Shown piece by piece: positions 23,511-35,479 of a DNA stretch of 64,000 nt. Below the pieces are notes generated by a model. It ran no database searches. It saw only the letters and a program-made list of their open reading frames with translations, and had not been told where the DNA came from. The position numbers and the translations under genes are program-made. The stretch comes from Bolinopsis microptera (taxonomy: Eukaryota; Ctenophora; Tentaculata; Lobata; Bolinopsidae), in the NCBI RefSeq assembly GCF_026151205.1, contig NC_087076.1, positions 17,209,919-17,273,918 on the forward strand, in the 5' to 3' direction. Numbering within the stretch: the first letter of the stretch is position 1; each line of letters starts with the position of its first letter.

Positions 23511-24367
23511 GTAGAGGCTCTTACGGGCATTACCTGTAAAATCCGCTAGGGACCCCAGATACACTTTACTAGACGTATTTTTGACCGTAGAATCGATTAA
23601 AAGTGGTTTCAAGACGATTGGACTGAGTTAGCGCGGTGAAAATCGCAAAAAAACCGATTTTTGGGCCAAAAATAGGCCAAAAAACCATGTTTTTTGATAA
23701 TTTGAGCAAGTTAATTTTGTTGGCATGTCGGAAAACTTGCATGAAGATAGCTAAAAGACAGCCGCACAAGATGGTATAAAAATAAAACAAATCCCTCTAT
23801 TTTAGCGCAGGTAAAAATCCAAAAAAGTGGTAAAAATTTTGACTTTTTTGCTTGAAGCTTGAATAATTTTTTGCAGTTGTATTAAATCCACCCAAAAATA
23901 GTCACATTGTGTTTGCCTAAATTTTTCCTTTCCGAGAAGTACCCACTTCATATACTTTATCGAAGTTTGAATATTGTCACTCCGCAAGCGTTTTTGCCAA
24001 ATTTTCGACGCTCACTACGCGCAAAAGCATTTAGCTGTTATCAATTGGCACCCGTGCGTTCATCATAAATTTCAAACAACTATAACTCAGCGAGATTATG
24101 TCCGTTCTAGCTCATATTTTTACACCAAATAGAAAATAATGTGATCTTTATGCTGACAAAATATGAATATAATTACTTTATTTGCTTTAGAGTAATAGAC
24201 TGTCAAAGTTTAAAACGCGCATTGGTATAGCACGTGACTAATAAGGCCAAATTTATACTTCTTAACATATTATCGATCCTTAGACATCATACTATTGTGT
24301 CTAATTAGCGGTTAGGTCTCTAAACTCGTAGCAGAATACACGTCTTTTTGCCCGTAAGAGCCTCTAC
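23511..24367. mobile_element. TA-flanked inverted-repeat DNA element
   Basis: An 857-bp element with 19-bp perfect ends, GTAGAGGCTCTTACGGGCA and its reverse complement, each flanked by TA. This fits a Tc1/mariner-type non-autonomous element. No transposase frame is seen. Confidence 0.75.
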
Positions 24368-24714
24368 TATGTTAATATGAGTATTCAACACTAGTCGACA
24401 ACAAATATTTGCCGGGGCCGGCCCATCTGCCGGCCCATCAACGATGTAAACCTACAATAGTTAAGCCAATTGGCAATTGCATCACCTCATAATTTGATTG
24501 GATGTATCATTTTATTTGTAACGTGCGCCGGGTTCGACTCGTCGACGGTCTTGATATTAGTATTCGAAACAAATATTTTACGAGTATTACCTGGTAACAT
24601 TTTATACATGCATTTTGAATTTCGTAGTATGGCCTTAATAGTACATAAAATGAATTCACAGTTAACTCAATTTTTTATAAAAAGGTATTACTATAACTGA
24701 ATCTTTACACTTAA

Positions 24715-25215
24715 CTTTGTAGCGCGATGCACTACTGGGTCGCGCGCGCATCAAATAATGCTTCTCGCAACCACATATGCACGTATGCAGATCGGCGAGA
24801 TGCGAAGGATTGACATCGTGAATCAAGGCAATTGTTACGAAGTATAGCGCGCGCCGGGCCAGTGCAGACCATTAACAATGGTCAAGTCTGAAGTCGTTAC
24901 CCCCAATGTCGTTTCACCTGAAGCTAGAGTTTTTACGATACAGGGGGAGCCGCGCACTCGTGCGCGGCGGGTCATACAATGTATGATAACATTAAACCAA
25001 TTCGCAATTGCTATTAGTTTACTTGCTCTAACCAGAGCCCTCTCGCCCTCTCACATAAATATAATAGCCTGGCCTGAGGTCCCCAGGTAAGCTTGCAGTA
25101 GCGCTCGACCGCTGAAGGCGGCACTATTTTACTTATTGTGAAACAAGCGCGCGAAAAGTGGCATGCAACGTATGTCAAAGTACGCGTAGACTCATGCCTT
25201 AATGTGAATTAGTTC
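24715..25215. repeat. GC-rich dispersed repeat, copy 1
   Basis: Contains TAGCGCGATGCACTACTGGG, CAGGGGGAGCCGCGCACTCG and AAAGTGGCATGCAACGTATG. Rearranged, partly inverted copies lie at 54180-55330. The GC content stands out from the AT-rich surroundings. Confidence 0.65.
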
Positions 25216-25832
25216 ATCTGTGAACAGTGGAATGTACCATGGCCGCAACAGGCCCTGATGGTTAAATATTACTAGATCTAATTACAACTTGACTAGAAAA
25301 TAGCGTCCAGCTTGAACATATGGGCTGAAAGTCTATGATAGACAATTAAAACCAGGACTTTCGAATTTATAAAAATGTTCACTGTAATACAAATTAACGT
25401 TATGTTATCATTCAATTAGTTGCATAACTTAAAAAGTAAAAACTACAAAATCCACAAAGTATACATGGGTCAAACGCAAAGATTAAGAGGGTTATAGAAG
25501 AATTAGAGAGTTAAAAAGTTATCCCACAAACAAGGTCAAACGTACATCAGATGTTTGCATTGTGTCAGTGCTTGATTAAGAAATTCAGATGTCAATCCTA
25601 GTCATGTATTATGTCAAGCTAAAAACGAATCAACTATTCCTCTCAAAACGAAAACTAACCCAACTTGTTAATCTCCAGTTCGCTTTTTCAAAAAGCCAAC
25701 AAGGCTGTTTTCTGCTCTATCAAAAATGGGTATACAATATACGTAATATGTTAACACAGATTGACTGCTAAGACGCAAAACACAATATACAATTACAAAA
25801 AGGCAAAACAACTTTTCACACTCATGCACAGG
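25216..25832. other. Gene-free stretch
   Basis: AT-rich; no exon, repeat or RNA gene can be supported. It is the 3' flank of the CH-UEV gene. Confidence 0.5.
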
Positions 25833-28800
25833 TCAATTGAACATGAGGCTGTAATCTAAATTTCCCTTGTACAGCTTGTCCTTGACAATCTGCAGCTGAG
25901 TATCATTTAAGAACTTCCCACTGAACACACTACCGTCATCCTTCGGTATGTTTTCTTCTTCCTTGTAGTTGAGCCTGCAAAATATTAATGCTAAGAAATT
26001 AAATACAACATGTGTAAGGAGATCGGACTCAATGTTCAACAAGTTGGTGTACCTTATGGGTCCTAATTCGGACGGACAAAATTATAGATGACTGTAATTT
26101 TGGATTCTTGTTACAGCTTTCTTTTTCCCTCATATTAAATAATAAACTTTGAGTTTATAAATGCAATTGTGTCCCAACTCTGACAGCTTTGCCGTGAGTT
26201 ACACAAAACTTAAACGACAAAGATATTTACAATCCATTTATGGTGAATTTGATTCGCTTTAATATTGGAAGCAGAGGGCTCACAACCGCATACCGATAAA
26301 GTATGCCAATATATCATTACAAGGTATGTAGTTCTTAATATGAAACTAATCGAATAAGGATTATAACTTGTTCCTTTCTAGAAACGTCGATAAATTCTCA
26401 ATATACTGAACTAGTAGTAGGAATGAGCCATTAAATTGTTTTGACGTGTAATATAAATTAAACTAATCAGATTGAGCATCGGCCAATAAAATACCTATTC
26501 TTTGTCACGGGCTGCAACAAACTTACATTATCTTCCCCGCAAATATTCAACTCTATTTGTACCAAAACTTTTCGGGGCTCTCACCTGACAGATTCCAGGA
26601 CACATAGTTTAGCCTGTTGACGGTAGTTTTCAATGCTATCCTGAACTGAGGCTGCTGCTGCAGAGTTAGTGGCGTCAAATGTGTTTACAGAGAAGAAACA
26701 TCTCTTTGCGTATCGTAGCAAGTGCCTGAAGGAATAGATAATGAGAATTTAATTGAGCACTTTGGAGACAATTTCTCTGTGCATTATTTGAAAGTTTACA
26801 AACTGCCTTGCATTTAAAACAAGGCAGCTTTTGGATAAATACATGAGTCAAAATTTGTAATTTATAAAGAAGTGCCGTTGCTAGAAAAAAAAACTTTATT
26901 TGGTAATGAACCATCTTTCAGACTAACCATATTCTGTCTTTTCTGGGGGTCCAGGTAGGAAAAGCTTTGGTAAGATTGAGCTCCCCATGCTCGTTGATTT
27001 GAGGATGAAACACTGGTGTTATGAAGTTTACAGATGGCCTACTGTACGGGAAATCGTCTGGTATATTGAGGTTGAACTTGAAACATCCCTCTGCGAACAT
27101 ACCGATCTTTATGAAGATCACACCGTTCCAGACCTGGATAGATCGCAGAGACGGAACAACATATACACCAGACGACACGTTATTGCAGAGAAGCTTGTAC
27201 TCCGCTAAGATCTCGTGGTCTCGGAAAAACGGCCTCAACTCCGACTCACTTTCACTGAGAGCTTCCTTGAGAGGCGCTTTTTGTGGCCTGTTTCTGATCA
27301 CCATTGTGTTGGCACGCTTGAATCTGTTGATCTGAGGTGGTGAAGCCGGGGAGTCGTCATCCTTAGTGAGATCCTCCACTGACTTAGCACCGAATATCTG
27401 CTCCAGAATCTCGTCTCTTTCACTGTCACTAACATCAAGTTCATCGTCCGTGTGACCAGTTGTCCCACCCAGGGGACTGTCTGTGTCCCTTTTAGGATCC
27501 TCACAGACACAACTTTTAGAACAGTTGTCGCATGTTTTGTCGGAGGTTTTGTCACACTGGCTCTTCTCGGTTCGTTTTATTGTCTTGTGGTGTCTGATCA
27601 ATGATCCGCCCGATTGGGCCGTTCTGTTGTCGATGGCTTTAGCTTTGCTTTCTTTGTTGCGAGAAAGAAAAGATCTGGGAGACCCTGACCCCGACTTAGG
27701 AGATCCCGAACCCTGGAACTGATCGAACTTGGAGAGGGTGTACGCCGATCTAGCAACAGACTCTCTTTGGATCTGGAGAATGTCTGATAAGGCTCCGACG
27801 AAGATATGGATCCCTGATTTTTGGGAGAGCCCACACTCCCGTTATTCGCTGACAATCTCTCCTTGCTCCCAGATAATCTCTCTTTGCTATCGATCTGATA
27901 GGGCTCTTTGTAAAACTTTGTGTCCGCTATCGAGGGTCTCACTTTCTTTAACTTCTCTTTATAAGAACTGAACAGTTTCTTTATCGGACTCTCTTTCTCC
28001 GGTTTGGTCTCTTCAGGAACTTCAGGCTCAATGTACGGCTTGTAAAGTGGCACATACTCCGGGTGTTCCTTAAGGTAGGTTTCACGAACAGACTTGTGTA
28101 CCGGATCCAGGAAGTAGGACAGGTAGGTTATCATGCTTAGCTCGTCCACCTCGTCGCTGGTAAAAGACATGTTTCAGAGACAAGAAAAATATTGTTCGAG
28201 AAAAACAAAAACTTAAGTTTTCTGCGCGTGAAAATTCTGTTTCACTCTATGAACTTGTGCAAGAGTCTAAGAAACGAAGCAGCGAAGCAAACGAAGATAA
28301 TATGCAATGATAGGTGGAGCGTGGGATTAGGAAGCATCTACAGTCTGCTTTAAAGATGACGTTATTGTTGCTATATAATGTGGAATATTACTCGTGATGT
28401 GTGTGTGTGAAGAACTGTAACAATAAACCAGATAAGGACATATTTTAAAACATCAAAGGAAAGTGCAATTTATCCCAAGACTGAATGTTTCAGACGGTGG
28501 TGTGCTTGTTAATCGTCGTACATATGACACATACCTTACTGGTTTTACATTTGTCCTTTGAAATTGTGGTTTAATGACACAGTGAAATGAGAGGCTACAA
28601 AACAGGGGTGTAGGAATACCCCTGCTACACAAAATATTTTACAAATAGAGCTGTCAATTTAGGCAACTTTTAATGTCGAGATTAATGCTTTTCCAATGTC
28701 CAACAGTTAAATTGGGAATGTGAAAATACACAGCAATGTTTAATGAGTATGTACCTAGTAAAATCCTCTGCTGACAGTAATCTAGGTATGTTCAGATGAG

Positions 28801-31800
28801 CCTGAGCTGCTGTCATAGCGTCGTCCGTAGCGCTTATGTAGTCGCCTCTCTCTGTAATATATTCAGTTACCAGTGAAACGGGCAAAGTAATTAATAACCT
28901 GCCAAAAATCACTTGATAAGCCTCCTCGGTGTACGGTGTAAAATTATGCAGATAAGAGATTTATGAACTTGTAAGTGATCTGGAGTTAAAGTGACCATAT
29001 CTTAGCACATCACAAGGACCTAATTTAGCGGGATTTAGTACATGTCAACAAATATCACCGACTTGATCCATTAATAAATGGAGCAAGTCACCACAATTCT
29101 CTCTCTAGTACTAAATATAGCGACTTTATCACAATAGTTCTAAAGTCATCCCGTCACCCACCTATATTCATGAAGTCTCTGTTAAAAGCTGGAGCCAGAT
29201 AGGTCACCAGGGCGGTCAGTGCCATGCCATCTCTCCAATCATCTCTGATGTTATTGACACGTAACTTCACTTTGTCTGAAATTTCACATGTTATCCTTAC
29301 TATTATTTAACTCCTGGAATACAACGCGAAAAAAACCCACTAATAGTGCGTTGAGTAGCTGCAGAGAGTAGCCGAGGCTGGCTTATAAGGTCAAACGTGT
29401 GATAACCCCTGTCAACGGTCGCAAAGAATTCAGACTATTGGGGTGCAAATATAAATACTATATATTTTATTTCAGAGTACATTTAACGTGGAATACTCTG
29501 GAATATTCTCTTTGTTGCAGGTAAACACAGCTCTAATTCTGGACACTTTATTCCACAGTACGCGAGTAAGATGGTAAATTAAAGACTGTACATATTTAGT
29601 AAATAGTTTAGTAACTTTCAGATAGAACGAACCTAGAACTTTGTTGAGTCCTCTGATAAGGTTGTTTTTGAGACCAGGTCCGCCACTGCCTCCAACTCTC
29701 TTATCGCAGATCTGAGGTGACAAATACCGTGAATATTTGTTCTCATGCTATGAATCAAATATAGAAATATTCACTCAATTTGATTAATTATGCACAGTGT
29801 CAGAAATGGATATCATAGCAATGCGGTAGTATAGTGATGCAGTTCTACTACAACATGGGTGTACACTTTGGATTGAGACTTTTCACCAATAGTTGCCAGA
29901 GTAGAATAATAGGCACAATTCACGTACTCTAGTTCGACACGCACTATAGTTCGACAACTTAAGTTTAGTTCGCCAGATATCACCCCTGTCGATTGATATT
30001 AATATTAGGACGCAATGAAACTACCGGACCACGATGTATGGGGACTTACCACCCCATGGCAACATTAATATAGCGTACTCACTACTCTACAATATAGATC
30101 TACAAAACGGAGTACGAGTTACCACGATAGTTTTTTATCTCTCCGCTAAGTCTACAATTCTGTTTCAACTAACAATTGAGCCTGAGGTCAATAATTTATT
30201 TTATTGAATAAAATGTTCATAGATATAGATTAAAGAGTTCGGACTTCGGTAAATTTTAGACCTCATTGGATACAGCAGAAGAAATGTGAGAATTCAAAAT
30301 GTACTCTAGTTCGATAGTCGAAGTTTTCTTGTCGAACTTTACTACGTGTCGACCTTGAGTCCAGGTAGCGCACTTAAGTTCGACAGAGTCGAACCTTAGG
30401 GTCTGTCGAACTACATTGCGTGTCGAACTTAAGTACGTGTACCAATAGGCACTACGCTGAAAGGTAATAGCTGCAGATGCAAGAGCGACTTACATGGGAC
30501 CGGTGTTCAGTTTGGTAATGGTACGAGCATTCCTTGCGATTGAATCAAATGAAATTTTTATTGAATAACAATTATCGGGCTATCGATCAATCTCTAAATA
30601 TATAGTCTCCGAGGTACTTCACAGGATAAGTGTGAAAACTGAACCAGACTTACACTGGTAAGATGATATCTTTGGATGAGACACCAGACAAGGCCTAGGA
30701 TAAGTTTCAGGGAACCCCCAGCAATGTCCTGAGCCCCAATATTCGTCAACTTCACGTCCTCGCTGTAAACAAAAACGTTTTTTGATATTTTATCATATTG
30801 ATTATCCTGTGTACTGTTGAATAATAAATGAGACTCGTCAAGCCGAGTGTGGACAGTGGGATAAACCTTAAAAATCCAAAAACCCGACTTGCGCTCCGTA
30901 GTTAAGGGCGGGGTCATGAGATAAATATAAAAATTTGGTTGCTCGAGCTGCAATTGCAATGTTGAATAAAGTCCTGTAAAGTGGCGTGAGTGACAGGTGA
31001 CAAGATATTCACCGTCACTTAGTGACAGGTTACTTAGTACCTTACACACCCTCCCTCTCAAATCATAGACTCAGATACAATGCTAAGAAGCTTGTAGGCC
31101 AAGTTCAAAGCTAGTAAAAGTTACATTTTATGTGCATTTAAATGTGTGTCAGCTGAAGGGTGTAGGCTGTTGAAAAGTCGTATCATCAAACCGTCACGTG
31201 ACAATCATGTGACCATCACGTGACACAGGATGAGTGAGTATGTGGTCAACACATAGTACTGACTATTAATAGAGTGACAGATTGAGATACGGTTAAAATT
31301 ACTATTAGAGCGTCACACCAACAATAACGATCACGCACAGTGATAATATTATTAATAATCTTGTTAAATGTGTTCTGTAACGTACAATTGCAGATTATCA
31401 CACAATTGCAGATTATCACACAATATACACAATCACACACTGATAACACACTTTGTACGTTACCTGGAACAGATGTCGAGAGCGAGCTGGACGTTGTCAC
31501 ACCTCTGTGTAATAGATTGCGGGAACATGTGATACCGTTTGACAGACTTGCCCGCAAGCACCTCCATCAGCCGGAGGAATATCGTACCATCGATAAAGTC
31601 CACTTTGAAGTTCTCGATCTTCGAACCTTGACAAATGAAAACATATAAGGGTTGCCATGACCACGAATCTTTGGAATTTGTCCAAATTTGAGCAGGGTTT
31701 ACTGAACCATTTAGTCCTGTGTCCACTATACGGGTGGCAAACCAAACCTTTTCATTTAAAATCAACCAGCAAACAATAGAATTTGAAACATCTAACATCA

Positions 31801-32056
31801 GATGTAAACAAAATAGTCTACTACTACTACTAGTAACTACTAGCTAGTAACCTTTAGTAACTTTTAGTAACAACCTATAAATAAAGTGTACAGTGAGTTT
31901 AGTACCTGTATGTTGGGAGACCCACTTAGCAAATGTCCTATGCTGGATCTGTACCCATTTCATCTCAGTTTTCCTGATTGTACTGATACCCCGCTGTCCG
32001 GAGATGTTCCTCTTCCGTCTCCACGTTTCAAGCTGATCCCGGGTCCGTGGATCCAT
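25833..32056 (-). CDS. Tandem calponin-homology domains fused to an FTS/AKTIP-type UEV
   Basis: Exons: 31906-32056, 31464-31626, 30654-30762, 29633-29711, 29162-29275, 28755-28851, a long exon 26928-28156, then 26585-26725 and 25833-25974. The first six plus the start of the long exon encode a filamin-type actin-binding pair. CH1 shows KWVQIQHRTFAKWVSQ, FIDGTIFLRLMEVL and LKLILGLVWCLI; CH2 shows IRDDWRDGMALTALV, LNIPRLLSAEDF and VDELSMITYLSYF. After a Ser/Lys-rich linker with a cysteine cluster, the rest is a UEV domain very close to AKTIP (FTS): GVYVVPSLRS, GVIFIKIGMFAEGCFKF, VFHPQINEHGELNL, HLLRYAKRCFF. The catalytic Cys position is Asn. The two halves are in different frames; removing 27773-27834 (62 nt, GT..AG) joins them into about 720 aa. 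The UEV frame has no ATG before the UEV domain itself. Fusion is strongly suggested but unproven. Confidence 0.8.
27598..28156 (-). CDS. Alternative CH-only end of the long exon
   Basis: Read without removing 27773-27834, the CH frame continues through a Ser-rich stretch (SISSRVRDLLSRGQG) to a TGA at 27598-27600, giving a short CH1-CH2 protein without UEV. This could be an intron-retention isoform or simply the unspliced read-through. Confidence 0.4.
29917..30443. mobile_element. Inverted-repeat element with 9-bp target duplication (MULE-like)
   Basis: 527 bp in an intron of the CH-UEV gene. The ends are inverted repeats around CACGTACTCTAGTTCGACACGC, and an exact AATAGGCAC duplication flanks it (29908-29916 and 30444-30452). 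A 9-bp duplication points to Mutator-like elements. Internal sequence is rich in GTTCGAC motifs. It holds the short repeat shared with 11205-11277. Confidence 0.75.
30004..30076. repeat. Short dispersed repeat shared with 11205-11277
   Basis: About 70 bp nearly identical to 11205-11277 (GACGCAATGAAACTACCGG, CGATGTATGGGGACTTACCA). Confidence 0.75.
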
Positions 32057-34168
32057 GACAGGGCCTTATTCTGATATCTAATCGGTCTGATAACGGCTGT
32101 TTAGTGTCTTTCTGGATAACCTCCTTCAGGAGTTCTATTTAGTTCTGCAGAAGATCCACTATCTTCTCTACGATCTCTGATCAAAGTGTTTAAAAACTGA
32201 CGTCAGAGCAGGATAACAAGTTGTGTCCAGATTGTTGAGGAGTACAGCTATCAGGAGCAGGAGGAGAAGGAGAACATAAGGTAGACTAATAACACTGCGA
32301 AATACTGGCGTTCTAATTAGCACTCTAACAGCTGAGACAAACACAAACACACACAGTCAGTGATTTCAACAGACACACACGGCTGTGTTTTAAAACATGT
32401 GTTATTGACACTCGCTGACTCACAAACACCCAGATAAGCGCAGACTCAGACTGCCAGACGACACAACAACATCACCCTGTGTGCTAAACTTAGTCAGGCG
32501 TAAGGTAACGAACTAGGTTAAGGTATCGGAGAGAACTGTTGTCAGGGCTTAGTGAGAGCTCTCGGACAGGATATTTAGGAATTTGAATCCTTCTAAATGT
32601 AACACCTACACACGCAAATATCCAAATGTATGAAACATATTATATGTAATAAATCAAGGTTAAGTGACAAGCAAAAGTTGAATATATAATACTAGGGAGA
32701 AATAGTTGAAAAGTAGGATACTGTTTGGGGTACGCGTCGGAATGCGGCGAGGAGGTACAACATAAAAGCACTATACGGTAGGAAATCTGATACACAACAT
32801 ATTTATTACGTTCTAATATCATTAAATTCATCGGGCACATTGTTACACGTGACCACTATCACGCCTCACGCAGGACCAATGAAAAACAAAGGATCACTGG
32901 TTCCCGTTCCATTTACCGCCATTAGCATACAAAATACAGCTTATAATGGCGAGGGTTGGCAGTTAATACACCATTTAATCGAATGATAGTTTTGGCATAC
33001 CGCAACTTAGCGTAGGATCAAATTTAATCAAAGATATCAGCTGAAACAGCTGTTATAAAAGTTGAGCACGATCCACCGTTACACGGCCAACAACGTTAAA
33101 TTAGAGTGAAACTGGGCCAAATAGCCCACACAGTAGACTGCAAGTGATGAGTGTTACTGCAAATTCAAATGTTCGATGTGAAATCTGAGTAGAGGGAAAC
33201 AGTGAGGATGTAAAAGCCATTAGGCCTAAAAAGGGGTCGTGATATGGCCTGTGCTGTGCACAGGTGTGACGCTGCGGGGGTCCTGAAAAACAAAGAGCAA
33301 GTAATTTAAAACTGCTGAACTCACCACATAACAAAGACACTTGGTAAGCCCACTGCCCGACAATGATCTCCAACAATACAATTTGACCTTTAAAATATTC
33401 AGCAGCGGTGTGCACTATAATATACCTGATAACAAGTGTCAACACGTTAAAGCCCTACGAGTTGTTGTTAGATTTAAGGACACAAATACACCATGTGTTA
33501 CACACACCAAACGCACTCCACTCGTTCTGCACAAGTGAAAGGTGAGGGACCTCACTAGTCACTACCTCACTTCTCATGATTGGACGGGATCTCAGGGGTA
33601 TGTTCTCAGGGTTGTCGCTATGGTGATGGTACACTGACAGCTAGACCTTTTCAGGGCTTGAGCTTGGAGTATCGTGTTACAGCTCACATACGTACGTATG
33701 GTGTAAGGTGCATGATTATATGGTCAACTTTATGTGATATATAAGTGTGATAAGAGCTGTTGGCTGGTATGGTGATAGGACTGATAACAGCTGGGAAAGT
33801 TAGTGGAATTTCTCTAAAGTTAAACGACACAAATACCAAGAATTATTGAAACAAATACGGGTTATTATTATTTGTTCGACGGCGAGAAGAGATACGTCTA
33901 ATAGATCAACTAACTATCATAATCAACTCAATATCCCAATACAAATTACACACTGCGGAGCGTAAATCGAGCAGACAGTAAGATGTCCTGACACTGCATA
34001 AGATATTGTTAGCAAACAACGTGCCTGAAACTCTCAGAGGAACAAATATGGAAACTGAGTACCAAAATAATTCGACTGAGCTTATTTAACAGCGGCACAA
34101 AATACACGACACAGCCTATATAAAGTATGGAAGATTGAGCTAATGTCTGCATCATATCAAATAACTCC

Positions 34169-34201
<33 letters not shown>

Positions 34202-35362
34202 CGATGATCAAAGGCTACAAAGTGTCAAGGTTGCCGATGTTAGCTCAACTTCTAGCATGCACAAATCATTACAAAAAGTAGGCCTCAATAAAAAGCTCAT
34301 TATCTAGGTGGAGGAGAGCTCACAGTGGGGATGGTAGGAATATAGAAACGTTTCGGATTTTGTCTGCACATCTCAGATCATAGTATTAAACGATCCAGGA
34401 TAATGCAAACCTGGGTATATGAACCTGTTTTATTAAATCCAACTATTAACTAACCTTACAAACACTCATTAGTCATTATTACCGATAGGATTAATATGAC
34501 GCTGTTGGGGTATTTAGGAGAGAAATTAGGGTAATGTAGTTGAAAGCATTGTAAAATCAAAGAGAATACGTCTCCTCTTGATCAATAAACTTAAAGATCG
34601 GTAATAAGTTGTAAGGTGTTCAATCATCTAATGTGTTTGAGACGTCACTCGGTAAAGTTGTCTAAAATCGCGGAGGAGTGAAAATTGGCAAGGTGCCGGA
34701 TTCTTTGGAACTCTAGTTATTGGATTTACAGGGTAAAAGTTACGAGGGTGGACCGGGAGGCAGTAAACGATTATTTAAATAATTGTAAAAATAGTACACA
34801 ATTATAACATTATAGAATAAATAAATTACGTTTAATCTCTAAACGATTTCAAATCGGGGGTGAAAAATTCTCCCACTATTACCAATTCTTCGAATTAACG
34901 TTTATTAAAATAAGGTCAAACAAAACTCAATTATACATTTCTGTTTCATTTATTTTAACGTGAACATAAGAAGTCTCATTTAAAAGTATTTTTGATTAAA
35001 CGGTAAAATAGTCCCGTACAAAGATCTCAATCATTCTCTGGATTGATTCAGTCTTTGAGATCTGGGACGGACAAATTATGGCGCTAAGCCTCGTTAAACA
35101 TATTTTTGGTTTTAAAAGTTTTTATATAGCAGACATTTTTTGGATTTATTAAATCTGTAACCAATCCCATATAATTAAGAGGACACCGGTTTCACGACCG
35201 AAATTGGGAAAAAAAAATCATACACTGCTCGTAACAAAACTTTGAACTTTCGTGGTTTTTTTTTTGGAAAATCGAAGAAGGTACAACTATTTACAAAACT
35301 GTTTAAGCCTCTGTCAGCCCCCGAGAGATTTCATCTCAAGTGTACTCCCCTTTTTTTGCAGA
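32057..35362. other. Gene-free stretch upstream of the CH-UEV gene
   Basis: No exon can be supported on either strand. It holds a CT microsatellite (34171-34198) and otherwise AT-rich sequence. The promoter of the CH-UEV gene should lie at its left end. Confidence 0.5.
34171..34198. repeat. (CT)14 microsatellite
   Basis: Uninterrupted CT dinucleotide run of 28 bp. Confidence 0.95.
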
Positions 35363-35447
35363 TTAGCTTTTGTACCGCTGCGCTTCCTCCATAAACCTCT
35401 TGAAGTCCTCTTCAACGTCACTGAAGTCATCTTCCTCCTCAAATTTG
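35363..35447 (-). CDS. Probable terminal exon of an unidentified gene
   Basis: The acceptor GTGTTTTCAG precedes an in-frame acidic C-terminus, KFEEEDDFSDVEEDFKRF and then MEEAQRYKS, ending in TAA at 35363-35365. The composition looks coding, but I found no upstream exon between here and PAIP1 at 37535. It may be a small gene with short exons or a chance frame. Confidence 0.35.
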
Positions 35448-35479
35448 CTGAAAACACCCCACATATAGTTCATTGTGGA

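Noticed and set aside
27298-27555. Second minus-strand frame in the UEV linker
   Set aside because: No family match and low-complexity; the overlapping UEV frame continues into recognised sequence.
26918-27601. A separate AKTIP gene starting at 27601
   Set aside because: The codon there is TTG, the frame stays open upstream for over 200 bp, and no ATG precedes the UEV domain; fusion fits better, though a short independent start at the Met near 27300 cannot be excluded.
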